Source: Rhizobium sp. 007 (lineage in GTDB: Bacteria > Pseudomonadota > Alphaproteobacteria > Rhizobiales > Rhizobiaceae). From it: a stretch of 64,000 nucleotides of DNA. Position 1 is the stretch's first letter, and every line of letters begins with the position of its first letter. A program made the position numbers and the translations under genes. This document shows, one piece after another, positions 40,890-50,012 of this stretch. The notes under the pieces are model-generated. The model had not been told where the DNA came from. It searched no databases and was given only the letters and a program-made list of their open reading frames with translations. The stretch covers positions 1,116,001-1,180,000 of the forward strand of contig NZ_CP064188.1 in the NCBI RefSeq assembly GCF_015353075.1, in the 5' to 3' direction.

Positions 40890-41038
40890 GCTTTCTCATA
40901 AGGCCGCGGCGGTATCTCCTGCAACTGGGTGCTGCCGAAGACCGCAAGATTTCGATAGTCGCGCAAGTCTATGATAGCGGCGGGTGGTGCAGCGCCATAG
41001 AAGGCGCCGTTCGATGCCTCCGACAGGAAAGACAGCTA

Positions 41039-41941
41039 ATGGCGCCGCTTCTCTTCGTTCTCACCGTCCTTATATGGGGCACCACGTGGTTTGCGATCAA
41101 GCTGCAGGTCGGCATCGTGCCCGCGGAGGTTTCGATCCTCTACCGTTTCGCGCTCGCAGCCATTCTGCTGCTTGGATTGCTGGCGCTGCGCCGGCGCCTG
41201 CCGCCACCGCCATTGAATCATTGGCTGACAGTCGGCGCTCAGGGCCTTTGCCTGTTCTGTTGCAATTTCCTCTGCTTCTATTATGCCGCCGGCATGCTGC
41301 CGAGCGGCATCGTCTCGGTCGTTTTTGCAATGGCAACCTTATTTAACGCGGCGAACGGCTGGCTCCTTCAAGGAAATCGCCCGAGCGCCCGTGTGATGTT
41401 GGCAGGCGCCGTTGGCCTCGTCGGCCTGATGCTTCTTTTTGCAGATGAGATGCGCGCGCTCGACACCACGCCTCAGGGCGGACTTGGCCTTTTGCTGGCA
41501 CTTGCCGGCACCTATTGCTTCTCGCTCGGCAATTTCCTCTCAGCTCGCCATCAAAGTCTGGGGCTCGATCTTTCGTCGACGACGGCCTATGCGATGGTCT
41601 GCGGCGTGGCGGCGCTGGGCGCCATTGTACTTGTCCGCGGCCTGCCTCTTACTTTCGATCCATCGCCGGTCTATACGGGCGCGCTGCTCTACCTTGCGAT
41701 CCCGGGAAGCGTCGTCGGCTTCCTCGCCTATCTGGCGCTCGTTGGCCGATGGGGTCCGGCGCGCGCTTCCTATGCGACAGTGCTGTTTCCGCTCGTCGCC
41801 TTGACGGTCTCGACACTCTTCGAAGGCTACGTCTGGACCGCCGAAGCCGTGCTCGGCCTCATCTTCGCGCTTGGCGGCAACGTCATCATGTTCGGCAGGC
41901 CCATCAGGCTGCGGCGAGCCGCCCCAGCAAGCCCGACGTGA
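41039..41941 (+). CDS. DMT superfamily transporter (EamA domains)
   Basis: A 300-residue inner-membrane protein with ten hydrophobic segments in two EamA repeats. It starts with VLTVLIWGTTWFAIKLQVG (helix 1) and has Pro/Gly-rich helices and a second repeat from about residue 145. Such proteins usually export amino acids or small metabolites. ATG 41039 is chosen because AGGA precedes it and helix 1 starts at once; the frame is open 57 codons further but that part overlaps the divergent araC start. Possible regulation by the neighbouring AraC protein. Confidence 0.85.
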   Translation: MAPLLFVLTVLIWGTTWFAIKLQVGIVPAEVSILYRFALAAILLLGLLALRRRLPPPPLNHWLTVGAQGLCLFCCNFLCFYYAAGMLPSGIVSVVFAMATLFNAANGWLLQGNRPSARVMLAGAVGLVGLMLLFADEMRALDTTPQGGLGLLLALAGTYCFSLGNFLSARHQSLGLDLSSTTAYAMVCGVAALGAIVLVRGLPLTFDPSPVYTGALLYLAIPGSVVGFLAYLALVGRWGPARASYATVLFPLVALTVSTLFEGYVWTAEAVLGLIFALGGNVIMFGRPIRLRRAAPASPT

Positions 41942-41962
41942 GTGTTGGATCTGGCAGGCAAT

Positions 41963-43741
41963 TTAAACTGCCTTTGGTGATGTGTCGTCGCGGTTGTTTT
42001 CCGCTTTGACGAGGCCTTCGCGAAGGTGTTGAACATCGGATTCCTGAGCGTAGTGCATCGTTGCAAGAAATGACGGTATGTCAAATTGCGGGGCAAGCGC
42101 TCTTACTTTCTCCAGATGACCTGTAGCGGCGATTTCATCACCGAGCCAACCGTAGCATGCAGCGACGAAGGCGTGCTGGACGTGATCCATAACTGACAGA
42201 TGCATAAATGCTTCGATCGCCTCGCCGTACTGATGCGCAGCAAAATGTGATTTTCCGAGGTGGCTCCAAAACCGCTCGGGGTGATGAGGATTGAGCCGCA
42301 TTGCTTTACGGATCCATTCTATCCCCTCTTCGGGCCGCCCGAGCCACGTCAGCAGCTCGCCTTGCTGAACCACCACCAGGTCATAATTTGGATTGAGGGA
42401 AAGCGCGCGCTCCTGGTGATACCGCGCTGTGGTCAAGGCATTATTGTTCACGTTCACCGCTGCCAAAATTCGGTGGACGTCGGCGTCGTTGTCATCCAGC
42501 GCCAGCGCCCGATCCAACGCGGCAACGATCTCATCCCACACTGCATCCTTGTCTTCGCACCAGCCGTTGACCCAGGCTTGGCCCAGAATGCACGCCCGCC
42601 ACGCATGGGCATGGGCATAACCTGCGTCGAGCGCGACGGCCCTGTCTATAAGCAATTGCGCCTGCTGATTGTCCGACACAGTGCCCTTGTGATGCAGTAC
42701 CTTGGCGGCAAGCGCGCACTCGTATGCGGCCATATTCGCTGGTTTTGTTCGTGTAAGCTGGTCGCGTTGGGCTGCTTCGACGCGACCGGGCAAAGTCGCC
42801 ACTATCGCGCCCGTTACCTCGTCCTGTATCGCGAATATGTCGTCAAGCTTCCGATCGTATTTGTCCGCCCAAATATGAGCATCGCTGACTGCATCGATGA
42901 GCTGGACGGTCACACGCACCCTGTCGCCTATCTTGCGAACACTTCCCTCCACCAAGTACTGAGCCCCAAGCTTTTGCGCGACTTCGCGTACGTTCACGGC
43001 GCGGTTTTTATAGACAAAGCTCGAATTGCGCGAAATGACGAACAGCTCGTGACGGCGGGATAGTTCGGTAATGATGTCCTCTGTAAGGCCGTCGGCGAAA
43101 AATTCCTGATCGGGGTCGCCGCTCATGTTGATGAATGGCAGCACAACGATAGAAGGTTTCGCAACGGATCGTTTCGCATCCAGGTCATCCAATTGACCGG
43201 GCAGGGCGGACGCTTCGAGCCCGACACGAAAGAGATGAACCGGACGGCTTATATTCTTGAGCGTCTTTTCTCCCAAATCCTCGATGGCGACTTCGAGCCG
43301 GTCGACAATTTGTGTCGCTACGGCCGCGGTGATGCAGACGCCGCCGACGTCGGCCAATTGCTCGATCCGAGAAGCAATATTCACACCATCACCAAAAATA
43401 TCCTGCTCGTCAAAAATGATGTCGCCGAGGTTGATCCCGATCCTGAATTCGATCCGCCGATCTTGCGGCACGTCCGAATTACGCCGCTTCATACGCTGCT
43501 GGATCTCCACGGCGCACTTTACCGCATCAGAAACGCTTTGGAATTCGACAAGCATGCCGTCACCCGTGGTCTTAATGATGTGACCCTTGTTCTTCGCGAT
43601 CGCGGGGTCCATCAGTTCGATTCGGTGAGTTTTCAAGCGGGCGAGCGTGCCTGCTTCATCCATCTCCATCAGCCGGCTGTAGCCTGCCATGTCGGCCGCC
43701 AGGATCGCGGCTAATCTCTGTTCCATTTCATTTGCCAACAT
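41963..43741 (-). CDS. Class III adenylate cyclase with TolB-like and TPR-type regions
   Basis: A 592-residue soluble protein. The N-terminal cyclase domain (about 1-180) keeps both metal aspartates, Asp17 (AADMAGYS) and Asp61 (TTGDGMLVEF), and the Asn121/Arg125 pair in VNIASRIEQL, so it should make cAMP. Residues about 195-330 form the TolB/CadC-like region often linked to these cyclases (VLPFINMSGDPDQEFFADGLTEDI, YLVEGSVRK). The C-terminal 260 residues are TPR-like helical repeats (ALSLNPNYDL, RLNPHHPERFW). No membrane helix is seen. Rhizobia carry many such cyclases; the signal is unknown. It is convergent with the DMT gene. Confidence 0.88.
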   Translation of the reverse strand: MLANEMEQRLAAILAADMAGYSRLMEMDEAGTLARLKTHRIELMDPAIAKNKGHIIKTTGDGMLVEFQSVSDAVKCAVEIQQRMKRRNSDVPQDRRIEFRIGINLGDIIFDEQDIFGDGVNIASRIEQLADVGGVCITAAVATQIVDRLEVAIEDLGEKTLKNISRPVHLFRVGLEASALPGQLDDLDAKRSVAKPSIVVLPFINMSGDPDQEFFADGLTEDIITELSRRHELFVISRNSSFVYKNRAVNVREVAQKLGAQYLVEGSVRKIGDRVRVTVQLIDAVSDAHIWADKYDRKLDDIFAIQDEVTGAIVATLPGRVEAAQRDQLTRTKPANMAAYECALAAKVLHHKGTVSDNQQAQLLIDRAVALDAGYAHAHAWRACILGQAWVNGWCEDKDAVWDEIVAALDRALALDDNDADVHRILAAVNVNNNALTTARYHQERALSLNPNYDLVVVQQGELLTWLGRPEEGIEWIRKAMRLNPHHPERFWSHLGKSHFAAHQYGEAIEAFMHLSVMDHVQHAFVAACYGWLGDEIAATGHLEKVRALAPQFDIPSFLATMHYAQESDVQHLREGLVKAENNRDDTSPKAV

Positions 43742-43932
43742 ACAAGAATGACATTTTTTCGCGAGAGCGCTAACCCAGAGTCCGATAATCTCCCAGTTTG
43801 GGCGCCCGACATTCGATTCTACAGCACGTCGAGGAAATCGACTATCTAAATTAGTTTATGCTTTTATACGTGGGTGCCGCCGAAGATGAGACGGCAATTT
43901 GCCGGGTGCGACGCTCTTCCTCTCGGCGACTG

Positions 43933-44880
43933 CTACCAAGTGCCGGTGGCGAGTGCGAATGGTGACCATTCGGCAAAGTCGTAGCGGATCGGCAGTGCGT
44001 CAGCGCGCCACACAACACGGCGTGGACGAAAACGCCAGTAGCGTTCGGCCCCTTCTAGGGGCTTGACGCAAGGGTGATCGAATAACAGCTCGGCCTCGCC
44101 GGTCAGTTGCAGGAGATCGCCGGTCGAAAAGTCAAAAAACGCAAGCCCGGCGTACGGCTTGAGCATGATATTGCCAAGTGTGTTGAAAAAGCGGTTGCCA
44201 GTGTAATCGGGAATCGTCAGCCACCCGTCTTCGCCGATATGGACAAAGCCCGAACGACCGCCGCGATGCGACACATCGACCTGTCGTGCTCCGGAAACGT
44301 CTACATAGGTAGCGACGAAAAAGGTATCCGCCTGCTCCACCAGTGCGCGGGCCGCATCGTCAAGCCAAGAACTTTCACGCGGTGGCACGGAAGAGAGTCG
44401 CGCCGGATCGCGAACGAACCGGACCTGCCGAAGCTGGATGTATTTCGGGCAGTTGCCGAAGCTCTGATCGACCAAAACATCGAAGCCGCCCGCATGCCTC
44501 TGCAATGTGCCGTTCAAGCGGTTGCGGCGGCGCGTGCCGAGATCGATGCCAAGAAGGGCGAGAGGGGAGCCGTGGTCCATGCCGGTTTCGGCGGGATCGG
44601 CAAACTCCCTTTCCAGCTCGACGCAGAGCCTGCGGGAATCCCGCGCATGGAGAAAGCCCGGCCGACCTGAACGAAGAGTGGCCCAGACGTCGCCTTCTCG
44701 GTCCACGGCCCCCAAGACCACCATCGGTAGCAGCGGATAAAATTCCCTGTGCTGGTCGATCAGATGATCGCGCACGACGCGGCGCCCGACCTCATCCATT
44801 CGCGCTTCGACGCCGAGCCGCGTCTGGAGAGCGATTTCGCCATGATGCCATGGCGACGCAAACAAAGTCGGGCCTTCCAC
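43933..44880 (-). CDS. Pyridoxamine 5'-phosphate oxidase-family flavoprotein
   Basis: A 315-residue protein with a split PPOX-like fold: HREFYPLLPMVVLGAVD in the first half, then ADTFFVATYVD and DVSHRGGRSGFVHI, IPDYTGNRFFNTLGNI and AGLAFFDF in the second, typical of FMN-binding oxidoreductases of this group rather than PdxH itself. GTG 44880 is chosen because AGGAG lies eight bases before it; an upstream TTG overlaps that site. It starts 11 bases after the GST stop and is probably co-transcribed with it. Substrate unknown, perhaps an electrophile or quinone given the GST. Confidence 0.8.
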   Translation of the reverse strand: MEGPTLFASPWHHGEIALQTRLGVEARMDEVGRRVVRDHLIDQHREFYPLLPMVVLGAVDREGDVWATLRSGRPGFLHARDSRRLCVELEREFADPAETGMDHGSPLALLGIDLGTRRRNRLNGTLQRHAGGFDVLVDQSFGNCPKYIQLRQVRFVRDPARLSSVPPRESSWLDDAARALVEQADTFFVATYVDVSGARQVDVSHRGGRSGFVHIGEDGWLTIPDYTGNRFFNTLGNIMLKPYAGLAFFDFSTGDLLQLTGEAELLFDHPCVKPLEGAERYWRFRPRRVVWRADALPIRYDFAEWSPFALATGTW

Positions 44881-44891
44881 AGCGATACTCC

Positions 44892-45503
44892 TCAAGCCGC
44901 AAGGCCGACTGGGGTCTTCTGGAAGTCGACAAAGCCGGGCAGTGCCTCGACACGGCTTAGCCAGGCGCGGATGTTTGAATAGTTCTTGAGATCCACGTCG
45001 CCCTCCGGGGCGCGGGCCACGTAGCTGTAAAGGGCGACATCGGCAATCGTCGCTCGGTCGGCAGCGATCCAGTCCCGGCCTTCCAGCTCAGCCTCTATGA
45101 GCACCAGTATGGCATGAGCGCGCGGGATGACTTCTTCCGGGCTATAGGGTGCCTTGAAAACGTTGATAAGCCGCGCCTGCGCCGGACCATGCGCGATCTG
45201 ACCGGCCGCCACTGATAGCCATCGCTGGACGGCGGCGGCACCTTTGGGGTGCTCGGGAAGCCAGTCGTTCCGTCCTGCCTTCTTCGCAAGATAGACAAGA
45301 ATGGCATTGGAATCGCAAATAATGGTGCCGTGGTCGTCGAGTACCGGGACCTGGCCGAACGGGTTCAGCTTGAGGAATTCAGCCTGCTTGTGCTCCAGTT
45401 TCGCCAGATCGACGAGCACAAGCTCGTGGTCGATGCCAAGCAGGGAGAGAAAGAGTCGCGCACGATGGGCGTGGCCCGACAGCGGATGATAGTAGAGCTT
45501 CAT
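44892..45503 (-). CDS. Glutathione S-transferase
   Basis: A 203-residue GST. The thioredoxin-like N-terminal domain ([46 protein letters not shown] with the Glu/Asp-Ser gamma-glutamyl contact) is followed by a helical C-terminal domain with [13 protein letters not shown] 45503 with GGAGG five bases upstream is used; two upstream starts lack this. It is divergent from a LysR gene with a palindrome between, which may be its regulator. Confidence 0.9.
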   Translation of the reverse strand: MKLYYHPLSGHAHRARLFLSLLGIDHELVLVDLAKLEHKQAEFLKLNPFGQVPVLDDHGTIICDSNAILVYLAKKAGRNDWLPEHPKGAAAVQRWLSVAAGQIAHGPAQARLINVFKAPYSPEEVIPRAHAILVLIEAELEGRDWIAADRATIADVALYSYVARAPEGDVDLKNYSNIRAWLSRVEALPGFVDFQKTPVGLAA

Positions 45504-45584
45504 GTCAGCCTCCTGAGTCATAAGGTCGGCTGCATGATGATTATTAAGATCAATGATGGTAAGAGTGAAAGAAGGCACTAAACC

Positions 45585-45601
45585 ATTTCACAAGTTGAAA
45601 T
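45585..45601. promoter_or_regulatory. Candidate LysR binding site
   Basis: ATTTCA-CAAGT-TGAAAT is a perfect 6-bp inverted repeat with a five-base spacer. It lies in the 123-base divergent region between the GST and LysR genes, 26 bases before the LysR ATG, and contains the T-N11-A pattern of LysR sites. Confidence 0.5.
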
Positions 45602-45626
45602 AATAGACTCGGCCAAGGAGAGGTTG

Positions 45627-46544
45627 ATGGACCGGTGGCAGGCGATGCGGGTATTCGTACAGGTGGTGGACAGCGGCGGTTTCGCGCCAGCGGCTAAAGT
45701 CCTGCATATGAGCCCTCCATCGGTAACGCGAGCGGTATCCAAACTGGAAAGCTTGATCGGTACACGACTCCTCGTCCGCACGACCCGTTCGCTAAAGCTG
45801 ACGGCAGCTGGCGAAGGCTATATGACCGACTGTCGACGGATACTCGCGGAAATTGCCGAGGCGGAGGCCAATGCGGCGGGCAGCTTCACGCATCCGGCGG
45901 GATTGCTTACCGTGACGGCGCCTGCGCTTTTCGGGCGCATCCACGTGCTTCCCGTGATACTCGATTTTCTCGATCTTTATCCTGCCATGCAGGTCAAAAC
46001 CGTATTCGTCGATCGCGTCACCAACCTGGTTGAGGAAGGTCTGGACGTTGCCGTGCGTATCGCAGTACTTCCCGCCTCCGGCCTCGTCGCGCGTCGGATC
46101 GGGTCTATCCGGCAGGTGCTTTGCGGTTCGCCAGACTATTTCGCCCGTCAGGGCGAGCCAAAAAAGCCGGAGGATCTTGCGGGTCACAGAATTATCGGAC
46201 GCGACGGCCTTTTTGGCCATTCAGAGTGGCTGTTCGGAAAGGACAGCAGCATTCGCGTGCCCATAAGCGCCAGGCTCATCTGCAACACGAATGACGCAGC
46301 GATCGCGGCCGCTGTGGCGGGCTGGGGGCTTTCCCGCTTCCAGTCCTACCAAGTGGCGCCAGAGATACAGGCCGGCCGTCTCAAGGTGATGCTTGCAGAG
46401 TACGAGCGCGAGCCGGTCCCAGTTCACATCGTTCACGCGCAAGGGCGCATGGTTTCCGCCCGGGTGCGTGCCTTCGTGGATTTCGCGGCAGAACGCTTGC
46501 GGCGCCGCGCGGGCGTGAATGCAGAGCTTTCGAAAAGCAGATGA
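45627..46544 (+). CDS. LysR-family transcriptional regulator
   Basis: A 305-residue regulator. The helix-turn-helix is MRVFVQVVDSGGFAPAAKVLHMSPPSVTRAVSKLE, followed by GTRLLVRTTRSLKLTAAGEGY, the usual LysR linker. The effector domain from about residue 90 (GLLTVTAPALFGRIHVLPVILDFL) resembles the CrgA/AaeR group. ATG 45627 has AAGGAGAGG just upstream. It is divergent from the GST gene and probably regulates the GST-PPOX pair. The ligand is not known. Confidence 0.9.
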   Translation: MDRWQAMRVFVQVVDSGGFAPAAKVLHMSPPSVTRAVSKLESLIGTRLLVRTTRSLKLTAAGEGYMTDCRRILAEIAEAEANAAGSFTHPAGLLTVTAPALFGRIHVLPVILDFLDLYPAMQVKTVFVDRVTNLVEEGLDVAVRIAVLPASGLVARRIGSIRQVLCGSPDYFARQGEPKKPEDLAGHRIIGRDGLFGHSEWLFGKDSSIRVPISARLICNTNDAAIAAAVAGWGLSRFQSYQVAPEIQAGRLKVMLAEYEREPVPVHIVHAQGRMVSARVRAFVDFAAERLRRRAGVNAELSKSR

Positions 46545-46605
46545 ACGCCAGCGAAAAAAGCACGCCGCGAGATACTCACCAGCGACGTCCGGGCGATGAC
46601 GTCAC

Positions 46606-48093
46606 TTATAGTTCGAGGCGCTTGAAGGCTTCCGCAGGCGCATCGTTTGATCGCATGAGGGCCTTCATCAACTCAAGCATCCACCGTTCCCGAGCGGGAT
46701 CCTGAAGGGGCGTCTCCTGCCCGGGATCGATCGCCAGATCATAGAGACGCGTTTGTTTCTCAAGCAATGCTCCAGGTCCATAATTGTCGAACATCGGCGA
46801 TCTTTCGGTCACCGGCACCCGCAGCAGAGGAACCTCCTTGGTCCACGAAAACGGCTTGGCCAGCGTCGCTCCTGATAGCTCTTCCGGCGTGAATGGCCGC
46901 GTTATGTGCGTAGGCATAACCGTATACTGATAGATATCCTGCTTCAGGAGATCGGCTGGAAACCTGTGGTAGGTATAGCGGCCATCGGTTACGTTGACTG
47001 CGCCGCCGAAATAGCCAAAGATAACTGCATCCTTGGAATTCGGCTTCAGAAGTGACTGCCCTTCTGTCTCAGGCGGGGCATCTACTCCGAATATATCGAG
47101 AAATGTCGGCCCCACGTCGATGGACTGGGTCAGCCGGTCAATCCTTCCCGCAGCAGGCCAGCGCGGATCATGGATGAACAAGGGGATGTGTACGATCTCC
47201 TCGTACATGTTCATACGGTTCTTGGCCCAAAAATCGTGTTCCCCGAGAAGGAACCCGTGATCGGTTGTGACGATGAGCGCGGTGTCTTTCCACATATCGT
47301 GCGCATCGAAGTAATCGAGCAGCTGGCCGAGCAGAAAATCGCATAGCGACACGATCGCGTAATAGTTCGCTCTGAGTTCATCAGCTTCTTCCGGCAGTTC
47401 CTCAACCCGTCCATAGCGGGGCCAATCACGGATGGGCCCGTTCCATCCGGTTTTGAAAGGTTCCTTGAAGCGCTCCGGCGCGAAGAAGGGTTCGTGCGGA
47501 TCGAATGTTTCGATCTGCAGTAGCCAGTCATCAGCCTCGCGATTGAGATCGAGAAACTCCAAACCATGCGCAAAGCACTGTACAGAGGGAAAGTCCTTTT
47601 CTTGCCTGATAAATTCTCGATTGATCATGTATGGCCCGTACTTGCTGATCGGGCCGCTGCCGGTCTGTGCTTGGTGATATTTTTCCCGAAGACGCTCCCA
47701 ATGAGGCTGCACCATTGCCTTCCACGGATCCGACTCCTGACCTCGCACGAACTCGAAGGTCGAATACCGATTGTGATAGGTCGCGCCGCCGTCTTCCCAA
47801 TAATGGTAGTGATCGGTGATCAGGTGGCTATGCACGCCCTTCTGCTTGAGAAGCTCTGGAAAGGCATTGTCAAATGGTTCGAGTGGGCCCCAACTGCGAT
47901 GCAGAAAAGTCAGACGTCCTGTCAGGAGATCCCGTCGTGCCGGCATGCAGGGCAGCGAGCCCACATAATGCTTGTCATAAACCATCGAGCGCCCGGCAAG
48001 GCGGTCAAAGTTCGGCGTTGGTATTCGAGATCCGCCGTAGCAGCCGAGCATGTGGCGATTGAGGGAATCGAAGAGAACAAAGACGGTTTTCAT
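46606..48093 (-). CDS. Sulfatase / alkaline-phosphatase-superfamily hydrolase
   Basis: A 495-residue enzyme. The formylglycine site is C-x-P-x-R at residues 49-53 (CMPAR), followed by LLTGR as in type I sulfatases. A metal-binding TTDHGFLLGEHDFWAKN segment lies in the middle. Only one Asp (Asp9) is present in the N-terminal FDSLNRH, where classical sulfatases have an Asp pair. No signal peptide is seen, so it acts on an imported substrate. ATG 48093 has GAGGAG seven bases upstream. It is 78 bases after the phosphatase gene, last in the operon. A phosphodiester or phosphonate hydrolase role is possible, since this fold is promiscuous. No formylglycine-generating enzyme is in the window. Confidence 0.85.
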   Translation of the reverse strand: MKTVFVLFDSLNRHMLGCYGGSRIPTPNFDRLAGRSMVYDKHYVGSLPCMPARRDLLTGRLTFLHRSWGPLEPFDNAFPELLKQKGVHSHLITDHYHYWEDGGATYHNRYSTFEFVRGQESDPWKAMVQPHWERLREKYHQAQTGSGPISKYGPYMINREFIRQEKDFPSVQCFAHGLEFLDLNREADDWLLQIETFDPHEPFFAPERFKEPFKTGWNGPIRDWPRYGRVEELPEEADELRANYYAIVSLCDFLLGQLLDYFDAHDMWKDTALIVTTDHGFLLGEHDFWAKNRMNMYEEIVHIPLFIHDPRWPAAGRIDRLTQSIDVGPTFLDIFGVDAPPETEGQSLLKPNSKDAVIFGYFGGAVNVTDGRYTYHRFPADLLKQDIYQYTVMPTHITRPFTPEELSGATLAKPFSWTKEVPLLRVPVTERSPMFDNYGPGALLEKQTRLYDLAIDPGQETPLQDPARERWMLELMKALMRSNDAPAEAFKRLEL

Positions 48094-48171
48094 TGGCAAT
48101 CTCCTCTTACGCGGTTGCTCGTGACGACAAGCGCAGCCCGCCCCGCCTGGGCGTTGCGCATGGCAGTCTGG

Positions 48172-48993
48172 TTAGTCCGTCATCGGCGCCAAACCCTCGA
48201 TCTCCATGATGAATTCGAATTCCCGGGCAAGCCCCGGCGAATAGGCGACGACCGGGCCGCCTTCGAACAGAAGAGCCGGTAACGCGGGCATGGCGACTTT
48301 CGCGCCCGCTTCGCAAGCGATCAGTGCGCCTGCGAGCATATCCCATGCGTTCAGATGCCGCTCGTAATAGAGATCGGCCGCACCCTCGGCGACACGTAGG
48401 AGGTCGATCGCGGCCGCGCCCATGCGGCGGTAGTCCATTCCGCGCTCATGTAGGCGCCGGGAGATGGCAAGGTGCTCGTCGAAGCTCGTTTTGCGCGAAT
48501 GGCCGAGGATGCAGATGGCATTGGCCGGATCGCTCGTCGCTGCAGCACGAATGGGTGTCCCCTCGCGAAACGCGCCGCTGCCACGGATTGCCGAGACGAC
48601 AGAATCCTTGGCGGCATCGTAAACGACGCCGATCTCCAGGCGGCCTTCGGCGCAAAATGCGATCGATACGCCCCAGTGGCGGAAGCCTCTAATGTAGTTC
48701 GTTGTACCGTCGATCGGATCGACTACCCAGGTTCCAGCGCGGCCGGCTCCGCCGCCGCTTTCCTCACCCACAAAGGTGTCTTGCGGGAACAGCCCAAGCA
48801 GCCCGTCGCGAATGGCCCGCTCGGCATTGCGGTCGGCGACGGTCACGAAATCCTGCAGGCCCTTGTTTTCGACCTTCAATCCCGAACCCATTTCCGCGCG
48901 GAAGCGGGCCGCCTCGCGGCCGACATGACGTGCGATCTCTATCGCAGCCGCAGCGCGGGCCTCAAGGGCGGAGAGATCGAATGCGGAACTCAT
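48172..48993 (-). CDS. Inositol-monophosphatase-family phosphatase
   Basis: A 273-residue Mg-dependent phosphatase. It has all family motifs: GEES at residues 76-79, VVDPIDGTTNY at 90-100 (metal site), and the C-terminal NAWDMLAGALIACEAG. Family members dephosphorylate inositol phosphates, sugar phosphates or 3'-phosphoadenylyl compounds. The start overlaps the lacI stop (ATGA). In an operon with a glycerophosphodiesterase and an importer, it probably removes phosphate from the monoester released by the diesterase, as AccG is thought to do in agrocinopine catabolism. Exact substrate unknown. Confidence 0.88.
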   Translation of the reverse strand: MSSAFDLSALEARAAAAIEIARHVGREAARFRAEMGSGLKVENKGLQDFVTVADRNAERAIRDGLLGLFPQDTFVGEESGGGAGRAGTWVVDPIDGTTNYIRGFRHWGVSIAFCAEGRLEIGVVYDAAKDSVVSAIRGSGAFREGTPIRAAATSDPANAICILGHSRKTSFDEHLAISRRLHERGMDYRRMGAAAIDLLRVAEGAADLYYERHLNAWDMLAGALIACEAGAKVAMPALPALLFEGGPVVAYSPGLAREFEFIMEIEGLAPMTD

Positions 48994-50012
48994 CAGGCAG
49001 TCCTTCTCTTGATCAACGAAACGGGTGTGAATTCTACGCGCGCCGTCATATCCGGCTTAGCCATCCGGCTCATCAGCAGGCCGATCGCCTGGTCGGCCTG
49101 AAGGTCGCACGGCTGGCGGATGGTTGTGAGCTCATAGGCAGACCAGCTTGCCTGGGGAATATCGTCATGGCCGATCACGCGCATGGCGGGTACGTCTTGG
49201 CGGCTGCGGCCCGACATCAGACGGTCGATCACGCCGCAGGCCATGTAGTCGTTGGCGCAGAAGGCGCCGTCGATTCCCAAGGAGATGAGCCCGGATGCCG
49301 CGTCGAAGCCGCTTCGATAGTCGTTTAGGGCGACGGTGAAGAGCTGCGCCTCGAGGCCGCGCTGGCGGCAGCGGGAAAGGAAGGCCTCGCTGCGGCGGCG
49401 TGCCGTGTAGGAGACGGAGGACGCGGCAATTGCGGCGAGACGCCTGGCGCCTTTATCGACCAGGTGATCGGCGGCCAGATTTCCGGCGGTGTGGTCATCG
49501 GAAATGATGCGGTCGACAAAGGGAATCTCGTCGCCCTTGTTGATCAGCACGATCGGCACGCCCTCGGCGGCGCACTGCTCGCAGATTTCCGTCGGCGGCG
49601 CGTCCGATGTCACGATTACGCCGGAGACGGCATAATGCAGAAGCTGGCCGATGACGGTCGAGGTATCCGCCTCCTTGGAGGTCGGCAACAGAATCGGACG
49701 GAAATTGCGGAAAATGAGCGTGCGCGCCAGATGCTCGATCTGAAGCGTGCGGAATGGGTTGTCCAGCCCGGCGGCGACGACGCCGACGAGATCGGAGCGC
49801 TTGTTCGTCAGGCTCCGCGCGAGGTAGTTGACGCGGTAGCCGAGCTCCTTGGCCGCTTGATAGACCTTTTCGCGGGTCTTCGCCGAAACGCTCGCATCCG
49901 GCGTGAATGCGCGCGATACGGCCGCGCGCGAGACGCCCGCAACACGCGCCACGTCGAAGGACGTTACTCTGCGCGGTCCTTTATCCTTGTCTGCCAAACG
50001 CTCTTTCCCCAC
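48993..50012 (-). CDS. LacI-family transcriptional regulator
   Basis: A 339-residue regulator. The N-terminal helix-turn-helix is SFDVARVAGVSRAAVSRAF, with hinge YRVNYLARSLTNKRS. The effector domain has LVGVVAAGLDNPF, RIISDDHTAGNLAADHLVDKGARRLA and FCANDYMACGVIDRL. GTG 50012 gives a 32-base overlap with the diesterase gene; TTG 49997 with GGAAAGAG upstream is an alternative. It is embedded in the middle of the operon, an uncommon place for a repressor, and probably controls the promoter upstream of the binding-protein gene. Confidence 0.9.
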   Translation of the reverse strand: MGKERLADKDKGPRRVTSFDVARVAGVSRAAVSRAFTPDASVSAKTREKVYQAAKELGYRVNYLARSLTNKRSDLVGVVAAGLDNPFRTLQIEHLARTLIFRNFRPILLPTSKEADTSTVIGQLLHYAVSGVIVTSDAPPTEICEQCAAEGVPIVLINKGDEIPFVDRIISDDHTAGNLAADHLVDKGARRLAAIAASSVSYTARRRSEAFLSRCRQRGLEAQLFTVALNDYRSGFDAASGLISLGIDGAFCANDYMACGVIDRLMSGRSRQDVPAMRVIGHDDIPQASWSAYELTTIRQPCDLQADQAIGLLMSRMAKPDMTARVEFTPVSLIKRRTA

